A stretch of DNA of 64,000 nucleotides from Monoplex corrugatus (taxonomy: Eukaryota; Mollusca; Gastropoda; Littorinimorpha; Ranellidae), in contig JAPXFY010000018.1 of NCBI GenBank assembly GCA_030674185.1, positions 42,703,432 to 42,767,431 on the forward strand. Direction: 5' to 3'. Shown piece after piece: positions 47,386 to 58,160 of this stretch. Positions within the stretch are counted from its first letter, which is position 1. The number at the start of each line of letters is the position of its first letter. The position numbers and the translations under genes are program-made. The notes below the pieces were generated by a model. That model did not search any database. It saw nothing but the letters and a program-made list of their open reading frames with translations, and was not told the origin of the DNA.

Positions 47386-47756
47386 TGTTGGTTAATCTCT
47401 TATTTTTCAATTAACGGTGATTTGTTTGATAATTACGAAAGCTTTGGTTTTCTGTGTACGAGGAAAATAGGGAAAAATTGATTGCTTATACTACGAAGTT
47501 TGGGTAGAAAAAAAATGTAGTAAAACAATGGAGAAAAGAAGTCCTACTAATCTAGATAAGAGTTAGATTTAGAACAGAAACAAATTACAAATAAATAAAA
47601 CAATAGTATACACGCCTTCAAATGTACAGAGATTATAGTCTGAGTCCTGACTGATTGAGTCTTAGCGTTTATACACTTTCAACAAGAGAACTGTCAGAGA
47701 TGTCGAGGAAAAAGTCCTGTGATGTTGATAACTGTAGATCTAAGACGATTCATTTA

Positions 47757-48420
47757 AAACATTATATGACAGCCACCATGGTTCACAGCTGTCAAAATAG
47801 GGGTACGGTCCTCGGGGGAATCTAGAGGCGTGTAGCCGTGAAGATCGTGATCCTCCTGGTCTCCTAGGGGTCTCCCAAAACAGATCCCGAACATGTCTTC
47901 CAAGGTTCCCCGCTATCACGCTGCTTCCTCTGGCAGTGGGGTGAATATTATCGTGAAGAAACTGCTGGTTAGTACGCAGGTTTTCATGAGAGACAAATAA
48001 TGTTTTTTATGTCAACAAGCTCAGCAGATAAAAAAGCGTAGAACAAATTCCGCCGAACCTCCATCTGTGCATATTGTACAGGGGCGACCTTGCTGATGAC
48101 TATCTTTGAGTTTGGATATTTTTGTGCTACATGTTTGATGCAGGAAGCGAAATTTTGAGTTGTTGCTTCAGATTAGATCTGATCTTATATTATTTAGTTC
48201 GTGGACACTGCAGTGAAAAACAATACAGTCTGCAGGATTTTCAAAGTTGGAAAGTGTCTTGTCTAAATATCATTCACAGCACTTGAGTCTCCTTCGAAAC
48301 CATAAGATCGTCCCAGTCTCTTGGAGTTAATACCTTTCAACACCGAGTCGTGGATAGTTACAACATATGGGAGGTCGTGGTTCTTTTTACGTTGCTCTGG
48401 TATCTTGTTAGTGTGTGAGT
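47757..48420 (-). pseudogene. LINE ORF1 SGNH/GDSL-esterase-like region
   Basis: The frame reads HDLPYVVTIHDSVLKGINSK then RLGRSYGFEGDSSAVND, where HDS takes the place of the GDS block (48343-48354). A degenerate block III follows (IVFHCSVHELN for the usual G-x-N-D-L). After a frameshift come PNSKIVISKVAPVQYAQMEV, NLFYAFLSAEL and DNIHPTARGSSVIAGN, whose D-x-x-H (47941-47952) corresponds to the catalytic Asp/His of SGNH hydrolases. Esterase-type ORF1s are known in some LINE clades. The role in RNP formation or membrane association is unsettled. Confidence 0.7.
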
Positions 48421-49000
48421 TGTATGTTTGGGCTGTGAGGTGACGTCTTTAGCGTTTTTGATGTCATGATGTTGTTCTTTCCCGTCGTTGGTTTTCTTTT
48501 CCTTCACTATTTTTGCTGGCGTATTGCTGTTAGGTTTTGTTGCATTTTGCTTTTGTGCCTGTTGGTCGTCCTGCCTGCGTGTGTGCTTGTGTTTCAGAAC
48601 GTCTGCGTACGTGGGATTTGTTAAACTGGAATCTGTCTGTGTGTAACTGTTGCTGGTCAGCTTGATGGTGGCGGTTGCTGTCCACCGGGCCTCGTTCTGC
48701 GCAAGCACAGTCCTTTCTAAGGTACTGACCTGGTTGCGGAGATCCAGTACGATGTTTTTCAGTTCAACGATCGTACTCACGAGTTCCGCAGAGCTGGGAA
48801 TAGGTGTGATGGAAGTTGTCCCACTCTGCGTGCCCGTGGTAACCGCGGTCGAAGCTCCGTTCGTATTGACAGTCTGCCTTTTTGGTCTTATCTCTCTAGT
48901 CGCTGGTCTTTGGTCTCTCCTGTTTGGTCATTCCTGCAGATGTTGCTTCTTGGCTCTGTTGAGCAAGGCGGCCTCGTCTCGTCTTGGTCATTGTGGACAA
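48358..49000 (-). pseudogene. LINE ORF1 N-terminal region with coiled coil
   Basis: It starts with a basic segment (MTKTRRGRLAQQSQEATSAG, about 48993), then after a frameshift gives a heptad-rich helix (IVELKNIVLDLRNQVSTLER) and a polar, Lys/Gln/Asn-rich stretch with YADVLKHKHTRRQ. This is typical of LINE ORF1 oligomerisation and RNA-binding regions. The SGNH region follows. Confidence 0.7.
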
Positions 49001-49105
49001 TTTCACGATGTCTCTGACTGCTGAAAGTTCTACCAGTCAGGCGCCTCCGCCATCTTGAATGTGGTTGAGTGTATAAGTACATGCGTGTGCATATTCGTGT
49101 CTATG

Positions 49106-49198
49106 CGCGAGCGTGAATGCGTGCGTGCGTGCGTGCATGCGTGCGTGTGTGCGCGTGTGTGCACGCTTTTGTGAAAGTTGTGTGTGTGTGTGTGTGTT
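49106..49198. repeat. (GTGC)n and (GT)n tract
   Basis: gcgtgcgtgcgtgcatgcgt followed by (GT)n. It corresponds to the GCGC/GTGT tract at 18026. Confidence 0.75.
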
Positions 49199-49344
49199 TC
49201 AAGCAAATAAAAAAAGTAGTGAGGTGGAAGGGGGGGGGGGGGTGAGCAGAGAATTTTCTTTTGAAATCAAAAGCATCGTATAATTCAGAGTTAAAAACAA
49301 CAACTCGTACTACTAACCAATAAGCAAACAAACAAGGGGAAGCT

Positions 49345-49441
49345 GGTGGATAGTGTGAGGGAGTAAAAGGATTAGTGAATAGTGCGAGGGAGTTAAAGGG
49401 TTTCCAATCGGCAGATAGAGAGCGGGAGTAAAAGGGTTAAA
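49345..49441. mobile_element. Remnant of piggyBac-type MITE, unit 2
   Basis: Only the right-hand part remains: three degraded gaggga-gt-aaaggg copies ending aaaagggttaa. The left inverted repeat, present at 18226, is missing. Confidence 0.55.
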
Positions 49442-49681
49442 TTAATCAAAGAAAACGACCCCACAGGACTGTGCAGTAAAACGCACAGCAGCGTACAAAT
49501 ATAGAGTTAGATCAGTAGGCCTGTTTATCTGATTTAGATTAATACATATAACTGACGCAGGAAGATAAAATCGCATTTCTGGACTACGAAAAAGATGACT
49601 AATTTTTATGTACTGACAGCACATGGATTTGATGGTTTTACTAAATTTCATTCGAAGCGAATCAAGAGATTGATTTTGTTC

Positions 49682-51145
49682 TTGTTGTTTAAAGCCCAGC
49701 CGACTGCGTAGAGCCACATCAGGGCTATAATCGCTTCAAAATCAAGAGATAATCTCTAAGCTAAAGTAATTTCCATTCTTGTAAAACCTGGTAGTTTATG
49801 ATGAAAGGACGTAAGTTGAGTTGTGCTTATACTTTGTTTTCTAATACAGAGTTCAATTCTCACCTGGAAAAGTGTCAATTACGATTTGTACAGCGAGTCC
49901 TATTAACTGTTGCACGTTTAGCTATTCTATCAACCTGATCGTTGTATACAACATCACATTCAGATGGGATCCAGCAAAAAGTGACTGTGTATTGTTTGTT
50001 ATTAAACAATGAAACGAGTATTTTATCTCAAATATCAAATTACTGTTTTCTGTACGTTTCTTACTGTTTGGGGCCTGTAATGCAAGTGTAGAATCAACAC
50101 ACAATAAGATACTAAACAAAGGTATTGGAAGATCAATTGTAAAATTCAGTGTCCTCAAGATGGCAACTAATTCAGAAGTGAAGATTGAGTGTCCCATTCC
50201 TAAAGAGTAAGCATTTTCGACTTTAAATTTGGAATTATAAAGCCAGCTCCTGCTACACCACTATCTAAAATAGAGTCATCAGTAAATATTTTGAAATGAC
50301 AGAAATATTCTTTTGATGTAGATGTGACAAAATAGTTTGCTAGCAATTTATTCACACCACAGTGGAATCAATACAGACGGCAGGATTGTCAGGCTTGGAA
50401 AGGGTCATCTCTGATGACTTTATTTCATGAAGGTCATTTACATTACGTGAGACTCCTCCGAAATCGAAAGGTCGTCCCAGTCTTCTTTTAGTTGACATCT
50501 CATAACACAGCGTGGATAGTGAGAACATCCGGGGGAGATCGATGTTTTTTCTTATGTTGTTTTGGATTTTTATTAGAGCGTGACGTTGTGTATTTGGGCT
50601 GTGAGATTTCATCTGTAGTTTCCATGACGTCAGAAATTTCTTTTCAGTCATTTGTTTTTGCTTGTTTTGAGTATTTGCTGTTGTTTTTTGTCATGTTTAG
50701 TTTCTGTGTCCGATTGTCACCTGCTGGCTTACTTATTTTAGTTTCAGAAATTCTGCTTAATATTCATATCGCGTAAACCTGTTTGACGATAAGATCTATG
50801 GGTTGGTCTAATATTGGCGCCTCTTTTGTCTGGGCTTCTGTCAGCATAAGCACAGTCCTTTACAAAGAACTGTCTTGGTCTCGCAGAGCCAGCATGATGC
50901 TTGTCATCCAGAAAAAATGTACTCACGATATCTGCAGGGCTGAGTATGGAGGTGGAGCGGTCTGTCCCATGCTGTGTGCTGATTCGAAATGTGGTCACTG
51001 CACTTTTAGAAAACAGTCTCGACCACCGTCGACGGTTAAGCCCTTTCTATCTCGTCTCCCACGTCAATGGCCAATAACCTTTCCTGATCAGTCATCCTCG
51101 CAGATGCGGTCTCTAGTTTCTGGTATGCAAGGCAGCTTCGTCTTA
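49682..51145 (-). mobile_element. Internally deleted I/jockey-like LINE remnant, unit 2
   Basis: Orthologue of 18672-19800, with about 330 bp more ORF1 at its 5' side (50800-51120, coiled-coil-like SARPRQFFVKDCAYADRS in one frame). It then has SGNH residues (RLGRPFDFGGVSRNVNDLHE, NPAVCIDSTVV) fused to RNase H (GHSIFTSELVAIL, LCVDSTLALQAPNSKK). The 3' motif is at 49694-49725. Confidence 0.75.
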
Positions 51146-51530
51146 TCCTAGTCATTTTGAGACAAGAGTGGGTTCAAATGTTCACCTGCCAATAACTAAA
51201 CTTGAGGGTCAAGGGTTTGTTTCCTGTTGAGACCTCGATGTTACTATTTCTCCTCAATTTGACCAAAAAATAGAACCGAATGCCTTAGGAAAGGGGAAAA
51301 AATTTTTAAAAAATAAAAAAAGGTCGGACATGTGTTGTGCCTTTTGGTCTGCGTCTGCTCATGTTAAAGATTCCATGCAGTTAAAATTGTGAAGAGCAGG
51401 GCATTCGCCTGACTACCCTGGTATAAAATATGGGAGAAATAGATTCATTTCTCAGGTCTCTGCCCTTGAAGGCCAATTAGCCATCTTGCCTTTCTGAAGT
51501 CTTGATAAAAAAAAAGCGCTGCACCCCACG
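51145..51530 (+). mobile_element. SINE-like repeat, unit 2
   Basis: Copy of 19805-20195 with the same possible box B and gcattcgcctgactaccctg body. Confidence 0.4.
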
Positions 51531-51899
51531 TTTTACATGGTAACTCTATAGTGACAAACTGCCTCAGTCTGTGTGCTATAAGCTCTTCATTTTCAGTCTG
51601 CCAGTTAATTGTTGGCAGATTTAGATAGAGCGCATGCGGCATTGTCCAATTACGATGAATCTTTCTTCAGCAAATCCAAACTTCAAACTCATACGTGCGC
51701 ATGAAAGACTATTTATCAAATAAGTTATACATTTTTCTTCCTATATTTACATATATATTTTTGTGGGCTAGTGTTACTATCACGATTTCTGATTTCACGA
51801 TATTTTCTGTTGTTACTGTTTTCATTGAACTGTGTGAATACTACAGTAATGTATATACTTGACAATGTTTATGCTGCATTAATTTAAGAACATGGCAAC

Positions 51900-51914
51900 C
51901 CCCCCCCCCCCCGG
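51900..51914. repeat. C-run and G-run
   Basis: cccccccccccccc followed by gggggg. The unit 1 equivalent at 22549 is c-runs only. Confidence 0.7.
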
Positions 51915-52034
51915 GGGGCCATTTTTTGTTTAATCGTTTTGTTTGCAAAGTGCAACGAGCATGTTTTGTCTTGGGTATATTTGTGTCATACAAATGGAAT
52001 TAGTACTACTGTAGTAGCAATAATGACACAGTAA

Positions 52035-52405
52035 TACCTGTGATGACGAGACAGTTGGGACATGTCAAACGTGACGTTTCATGACAGGTATCACACGTGC
52101 AGAAACTGACGCTTCATAAGAGGTGTTATAGTCTTGGGACGTGTCAAAAGCGTCGCTTCTTAAGAGGTGTCAGTTTTGGAATGTGTCAAAAGTGACGCTA
52201 CATGACAGATGTCACACTCTAGGGACGTGTAGAAAGTGACGCTTCTTACGAAGTGTCACAGTTTTGGGACGTGTCAAAGTGACGCTGCATGACAGGTGTC
52301 ACACTCTTAGGAGGTATCAAAAGTGACCTTAAATGACAGGTGTCATAGTTTATGGACGAGTCAAAGTGACGCTACATGACGAGAAAATGACCCTATTTGA
52401 CAGAT
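52035..52405. repeat. TGACG-rich minisatellite, unit 2 (left part)
   Basis: Same unit as 22680-23175. The array is split by a 348-bp insertion and continues at 52754-52835. Confidence 0.85.
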
Positions 52406-52753
52406 GCAAGGGTGACACTTTGAAAATCTGAAGAAAACGGAAAATCAGGCTAACTCAAAACTTTTTCGCTTGAAGACACTAGCAGCACAATGGCGCGACG
52501 TAAGTGATGTGTGTAGCCTAACAAAGATCGCTGGACCTGTGTTGTCTTCAACGATAGAGAGCGCTTCCTCATTTCCGGTCGTCTGCTACAGTGCTGATTC
52601 GGTCATGATACCGCCGATTCAACTGGTTTTTTCCCCCCAACCATTTCTTTTTTTTTTTTTTGGATAACGAAACTGAAAAAAACGGAATTTCCGTCTGGGG
52701 CCTTGCCGAGAAAACGGATTTCCGTCACCCAGACGGAAGAGTGGCACCCATGC
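52406..52753. mobile_element. hAT-like MITE inserted in minisatellite
   Basis: A 348-bp insertion absent from unit 1. The termini are imperfect inverted repeats, GCAAGGGTGACACTTT on the left and, reversed, GCATGGGTGCCACTCTT on the right. Flanking octamers are TGACAGAT (52398-52405) and TGTGAGAT (52754-52761), 6 of 8 identical, as for an 8-bp hAT target duplication that has drifted. No coding capacity. The right end resembles 60925-61012. Confidence 0.55.
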
Positions 52754-52835
52754 TGTGAGATGTCACTTTCTTGGGGCGTGCCAAACGTGACTCTACGTGA
52801 CAGAAGTCACAATCTTATGGACGTGCAGAGAGTGA
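52754..52835. repeat. TGACG-rich minisatellite, unit 2 (right part)
   Basis: Continuation of the array interrupted by the MITE at 52406-52753. Confidence 0.8.
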
Positions 52836-53301
52836 CAGCTCTTCTCTTAAGACAGGAGCCTTTGTTGGAAACATTCTACGTCTCATACACCGTGACCACA
52901 CAGAACATAGACAGTTAATAAAATCTATCAATTTTAGTTACTTGAAAATTAGACTTCTAATCTGTTGTTGCATGCCTTTCTTTGTCAAATCTGTATTGAA
53001 CGTATCCATAAAAATCGTAGAAGTACACTGATATGCATAAGTTATCACTGCATATTAATAGTACATTCATACAAACTGAACAGCTGTTAAAACTGTGTTG
53101 ACATTGTAAAACAATAAGTCAGTCAGTAACGGAGAAGTTGGGAGATACATTCAAAAGCACAACTCTTGTACCTTACAGTAAACTCTGTATTAAAGTTTGA
53201 ATGAGACCAATCTTTACGAAATCAAATTTTAATGATGTATGTTACGTCAGTCATCACGCACGAACTTCTTTTAGACGTGAAACAAATGCTGAGCAGGGAA
53301 C

Positions 53302-54467
53302 TCTCATGAATGGCACTTACTCTCAACCTGCATACCTGACCTGTGGTGTTCCACAAGGATCTGTCCTTGGCCCTGTTCTTTTCACTCTTTATACCTCCCC
53401 CTGTCCACCATCATCAACTCCCACTCTATAAAACACAACTTCTATGCTGATGACACCCAACTTCAAGACAGTGACTCACCTGATAATATACAGCGCCTGT
53501 TGACTCGCACCACTGAGTGTTACTCGGACATTAAGAACTGGATGACGTTCAACAAACTTCAGCTTAATGACGACAAGACAGAAGCTATCCTCATTGGCAC
53601 CCGTCAGAAACTTTCTCAGCTGCCTCCTCTTTCTCTCCCATTATGTAACACATCAGTCCCAATTTCTGATTCAGCTAAAAACCTTGGTGTCTGCATTGAC
53701 TCTACCCTCTCCATGAACAACTTTGTTTCTCAAACTGCCAGATCTTGCTACTATCATCTCCATCGTATAAGGCTGATCAGGAAGTATCTCTCTGTCGAAA
53801 CAACTGCAAAACTCGTTCTCTCCTTCATAATGTCTCGCACTGACTATTGCAATTCACTCCTGTCTGGTCTTCCTGCCTCCACCATTCACATCCTACAGCG
53901 CATTCAAAACAATGCTGTACGCCTTGTACTCAAAAAGAAAAAAGCTGACCACATATCTCCTCTCCTGGCACAACTTCACTGGCTCCCTGTATCAAAGCGC
54001 ATACAGTACAAACTAGACACCATGTGCTACAAAAGCCTCAATAACGCAGCCCCCGATTACCTGTCAAGCCTACTTGAGATCTATCTTCCCTCACGTACCT
54101 TCCGCTCTGCCTCCGATCCTCTGACTTTTCGCTTTCCACGCACTAAGCTCAATACCTATGGTCCACGAGCCTTCTTTGTTTCTGGTCCACTCTCCTGGAA
54201 CAAACTTCCTCTCTCAGTCCGTCAGCAACCTACTTTTGTCTCCTTCAAGTCTGCTCTCAAAACTCACCTTTTCTCCTCTGCATAAAATCCTAACCTCACT
54301 CAACCCCCCTCTGCAGCCTGTCTCCGCTCGGAGGGGAATCACTGTTATAATATATAATTGTATATGATATGCTCTCTATAATTTTCCATTGCTTTTATTC
54401 TTGCTTTTATTGCTTTTATTCTTTCTCCCCATTTATAGCCATGCGCGCGCGCGCGCGCGCGCGTGTG

Positions 54468-54515
<48 letters not shown>

Positions 54516-54597
54516 TGTTTGTTTCAGCGCTTAGATTTGATTTTGTTGAGATTTTGCGCTATATAAATATTGTAATTATTATTATTATTATTACTTA
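53302..54597 (+). mobile_element. CR1/L2-like LINE, 5'-truncated, unit 2-specific
   Basis: Encodes RT motif B (TCGVPQGSVLGPVLFTLYT), after a frameshift FYADDTQLQD (YADD, about 53440), and the RT C terminus as a 261-codon frame (53500-54285). The 3' UTR has an embedded GCGC/GTGC microsatellite (54442-54520), gcgctatataaatattg and (ATT)n. Unit 1 at about 23645 is the empty site. It is the best preserved of the three copies. Confidence 0.85.
53500..54285 (+). pseudogene. CR1/L2-like LINE ORF2 C-terminal frame
   Basis: 261 residues: the stretch after YADD (FNKLQLNDDKTEAILIG), thumb (NLGVCIDSTLSMNNFVSQTA), SRTDYCNSLLSGLPASTIHI, LQRIQNNAVRLVLKKKK, LAQLHWLPVSKRIQYKLDTM and a C terminus with YGPRAFFVSGPLSWNKLPL. 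This wording is diagnostic for CR1/L2-group LINEs. It has no own start. The upstream RT is out of frame. Confidence 0.8.
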
Positions 54598-54796
54598 AAA
54601 GAATATTTCTATTTCCGGTTTATTGGATGAACTTTGAAGCTTAGTTTGCGATATAAACAGACGGACACACGCTGTTTTGTCATATCACATTGAAACTTTG
54701 ACTGAAAAAGCAGCAACAGTCCTCTGTCTGTCCCTTCATGACAAGGAATAATGCTAAAATCATGGCAAAATGGACCGTGTTTGACAGACCTATATC

Positions 54797-55319
54797 GGCA
54801 AAGCAAAAACAACATTCAAGAATATGGAGAGCATTCTTACCAACAAATGCCTATCAATTAACATCAGGAAAAGAGTTCTTGAATGTTACATAGAACCAAT
54901 ACTGTTGTACGGTTGCCAGGCGTGGACAGTCAACAAGCAAAGCCAGAACAAGATTGATGCAGCTGAGATGTGGTTTCTAAGAAGAATGTTGAGAGTTCCA
55001 TGGACAGCAAAGAAAACAAACGAGACAGTCTTGATGGAGGCAGACACAAGTAGATCATTCATTAGGAAGATCAGGAAAAGGCAGGCAACATTCATAGGCC
55101 ATTTTATGAGGAAAGGGGAATTGGAACACCTGGTCACAACGGGAAAGCTGGAGGGAAGGAGAGCACCGGGTAGACCCAGGGAGAAGATACTAGACGGACT
55201 TGCAGAGTGGCTGAAGACAGGGAGGGTGGAAGAGATGCTTGAGGCAACACGAGATACAGACAGATGGAAGTCCCTAATCGCCAACGCCATGCGGCAAGGC
55301 ATCTGATGATGATGATATC
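54797..55319 (+). mobile_element. RTE 3'-end insertion, unit 2-specific
   Basis: A 160-codon open frame (54824-55306) from ILTNKCLSINIRKRVLECYI through HFMRKGELEHLVTTGKLEGR to NAMRQGI, with a (GAT)n tail. It has no frameshift, so it is the youngest RTE copy here. In unit 1 (about 23815-23830) the target is continuous. Confidence 0.85.
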
Positions 55320-56024
55320 TTCTGACGTTAGCACAATGCTGATAATGTATAATATGCATTACATTCTATGGTTGATACAAAACCTGGCTGTTATGAAATT
55401 GATAATTAGTAAAACAGAAAAAAAAACTGTGATTCGTATATACGCTTACTCATGTTTCTAGGAAATATTTGACAGATATTTCGGGATGTACTTTGCGAAT
55501 ACATGTAATGTAAATGAGTTACAGATTGAAATCACAGCTGTTTGTGACTTGGAAAATTTAGCGATGATTCGTGTGCAGATTTTACAGTACTTGGAGAAGA
55601 GACGATGAGCTCACAAGTGTGGTAAAATGTCTACTGAAAGGACACGAAGGACAAAAAGAAAAGCAGCAACATTTCTCATTGTCATGATATTCATAGCCTG
55701 GCCTTCCACGACTACAAGGACTAAAAGTGAGTGACAGTCAGACATAGTCTGGTTTTTAACCGAAGTAAGACTGGAATAAGACCAAGACCTTGATCTTTCC
55801 TTGATCTGTGAAGTGTTACACGACCTTCATGAGGGACGTTATTGGAGAGACCGATTGATTTCCCAGGTCCTTCCCCTCCAAAATTGATTAGCTTTCATGC
55901 CTTTCTAAGCCTTGGTAAAAAAAAAGGGTGGGGCTGAGGGAGTTCCATGTGGTAATCCACTGTGACAAAAGAAAATAAACATGAAATAAGGGTTCCCACT
56001 GACAAATACGATCCTCAAGACAAC

Positions 56025-56270
56025 TCTACGACACTCGTACAATACTCGTGTACTGCTCGGCCAGAATCTCCACGAGTGTCATACGAATGTATAGGCGAGT
56101 GACTGAGAAACGAGTGGCGTACACGTCATACATGACTAATGTAGACATATAACAGATCTTTGTGAGATCGAAGTCAACCAAAAGGGATCTGGTATAAATA
56201 CAGCTCACTCGTGACAACTCTTGTCAGTCTGTATTTGACAAAACCAAAGTAACCACATCAGCACAATGCC
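56025..56270 (+). promoter_or_regulatory. Promoter-like region with TATA box, unit 2
   Basis: Copy of 24590-24870: the inverted repeat GACACTCGT ... ACGAGTGTC, then TATAAATA (56193-56200), a leader and an ATG at 56266 (MPPITAQA, stop). The LINE at 56378 is inserted about 180 bp downstream of the TATA box, so any original transcript is cut. Confidence 0.35.
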
Positions 56271-56543
56271 TCCCATTACTGCGCAAGCATAGCTCCCTCT
56301 CCTCAAACTGTTGCTCCAGTGGAAAGAGAGGCTGGGTAGGATCTTTCAGTTCTCGCACATCTTCTGCATTAAGATTCAATTCAATTCAATTCATATTGCT
56401 TATAGCCCAGCCGACCACTAGAGCCATATCAGGGCTAACACCACGTCAAAAAGAAAAGAACAACCCGTTAAGATAAACAGATAAAAACCATGCTCATCGT
56501 CAACCTTGCAAATCTAAATACCATTAAAGAAAAACACGTAAAA

Positions 56544-58160
56544 TTACATCAAGTGAAATCTATTGATCTCTTGTAAAAACTGGAAAATTGCATCAGGAGG
56601 GACGTCTCGGAAGAGCTCCTTTAAGGAATCTGCCGTGTAGTGCTTTTGTTTCACATCGTACAAGTCCCAGCAATCGAGGAGGAGGTGTCGGACGCTCAAC
56701 GGCTCATCACACGGTATACACCATGGTGCTTCTTCATTTTTCAAAATGTACGAGTGAGTGTAGGATGTGTGACCCGTGCGTAATCTGCATAACACTGTCT
56801 CTTTCTTATGGTTTCCTGCAGCAGATGGGAGAATTTCTGTCAGGTTAGGGCGGATTTGAAAGAGTTTGTTATCTGTCCGTTTATTCCAATTCTCCTGCCA
56901 CAGATTTCTTACGTAACTGTGTACTTTCGATTTGACATCTGTGTAAGGGATCACGGACTTAGACATCTTTGCCATTGTAGCCTTCTTGGCCAGGTAATCA
57001 GCCTTTTCATTGCCTCCAATACCAATATGGCCAGGAATCCAGGCAAAAACAATCTCGTAACCGTCATTTGCTAGAGTAGAATACAGTTCAAAGAACTTCA
57101 CAAGTTCAGGGTGACTAATGTTTCGGCAAGCGATTGCCTGCAAAGCAGAAAGGGAGTCAGAAAAAATGAGAAACTCTTTGTGTTTGGATTGGGACACCAT
57201 TTTTAATGCTAAAACCAGAGCAGTCAGTTCAGCAGTGTAAACCGAACTGTCAGATGGAATACGTTTTGAAAATGCTCCATTGGGAATCTCGGAGCAGAAG
57301 GCAGCGGCAGCCACACCTTCATCACACTTGGACCCATCAGTGAAGATTCTGCGGGATGATGGAGATTTTTCACACAATTCCGCATAAAACGATTTGTACG
57401 CCAGTGCACTGGTATTGTCTTTACGGAAGGAGGCAAGATCAAAACAAACCTTCGGTGTTTTCAACGTCCATGGTGGACTATCTGGAAACTTGGAGAAGTC
57501 GTTAACAACTGCTAAATTTATATCTGCCTTTTCCAAATGGGGACGGATACGCAGCCCCAAAGGAGGTGTCACTTTTGAATGTTTTTCAAAGTCACTTTCA
57601 AATCTGGGGTTGAAGACACAGTCGTAGGCTGGGTTTTCCGGTTCAGAGAACAGTTTCAAACAGAAATTTAAACTTAGTTTCAGTCTACGGTTGCTCAGGG
57701 AGGTCTCCCCTGCCTCTGCATACAAACTATACACAGGAGTTGTTCTGAATGCACCAAAACATAGGCGCAGCCCTTGATGGTGAATGGGATCAAGTGCCTT
57801 TAGGTACGATGCTCTCGCAGACCCGTATACTACACAGCCATAGTCCAGTTTAGAGCGAATTAAAGCTCTGTACAGGTGTAGTAACGTTTTCTTGTCGGCA
57901 CCCCAGTCTGTATGAGCTACAACTCGAAGAATATTCAGAGCTTTCTGGCAAGATGTTTTTAGATGTTGGATATGACTGAGAAAGTTCAACTTTTCATCAA
58001 AAATCAAGCCCAAAAATTTAGCTTCTTTTACAGCTGGAATGATGCACTTTCCCAGACGAATTTCTGGAGCAGCAAAGAATTCTCGCAGGTTATGAAAGTG
58101 AATACACTGTGTTTTGGTTGCGGAAAAGGTAAAGCCATTTGTCTCTGCCCACTGCTGATC
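56544..58160 (-). pseudogene. LINE ORF2: RT end, RNase H and C-terminal zinc-binding region
   Basis: Open from a frameshift near 58160 (QWAETNGFTFSATKTQCIHF) to the stop at 56544. RNase H active-site residues are all present: D in IFTDGSK, E in YTAELTAL, D in IFSDSLSAL and WIPGHIGIGGNEKADYLAKK. The C terminus has C-x2-C...H-x4-C (WCIPCDEPLSVRHLLLDCW). About 490 residues are uninterrupted. A truncated relative is at 20632-21030. Confidence 0.85.

Larger units (their letters stand above)
43445..49060 (-). mobile_element. Nearly full-length I/jockey-superfamily LINE with SGNH ORF1
   Basis: About 5.6 kb, minus strand, 5' end at about 49.05 kb. The order is: ORF1 with basic N terminus, coiled coil and SGNH/GDSL-esterase region (49000-47757), then ORF2 with apurinic-type endonuclease (from the ATG at 47385), RT (46639-45229) and RNase H (45028-43622). 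Frameshifts break both ORFs, so it is not autonomous now. It sits in unit 2 only. The internally deleted remnants at 18.7 and 49.7 kb belong to a related family. Confidence 0.85.

Noticed and set aside
56544..58013. 489-codon frame as a host gene
   Set aside because: It has a LINE RNase H and zinc-binding end, with RT and endonuclease directly upstream. A truncated relative lies at 20632.
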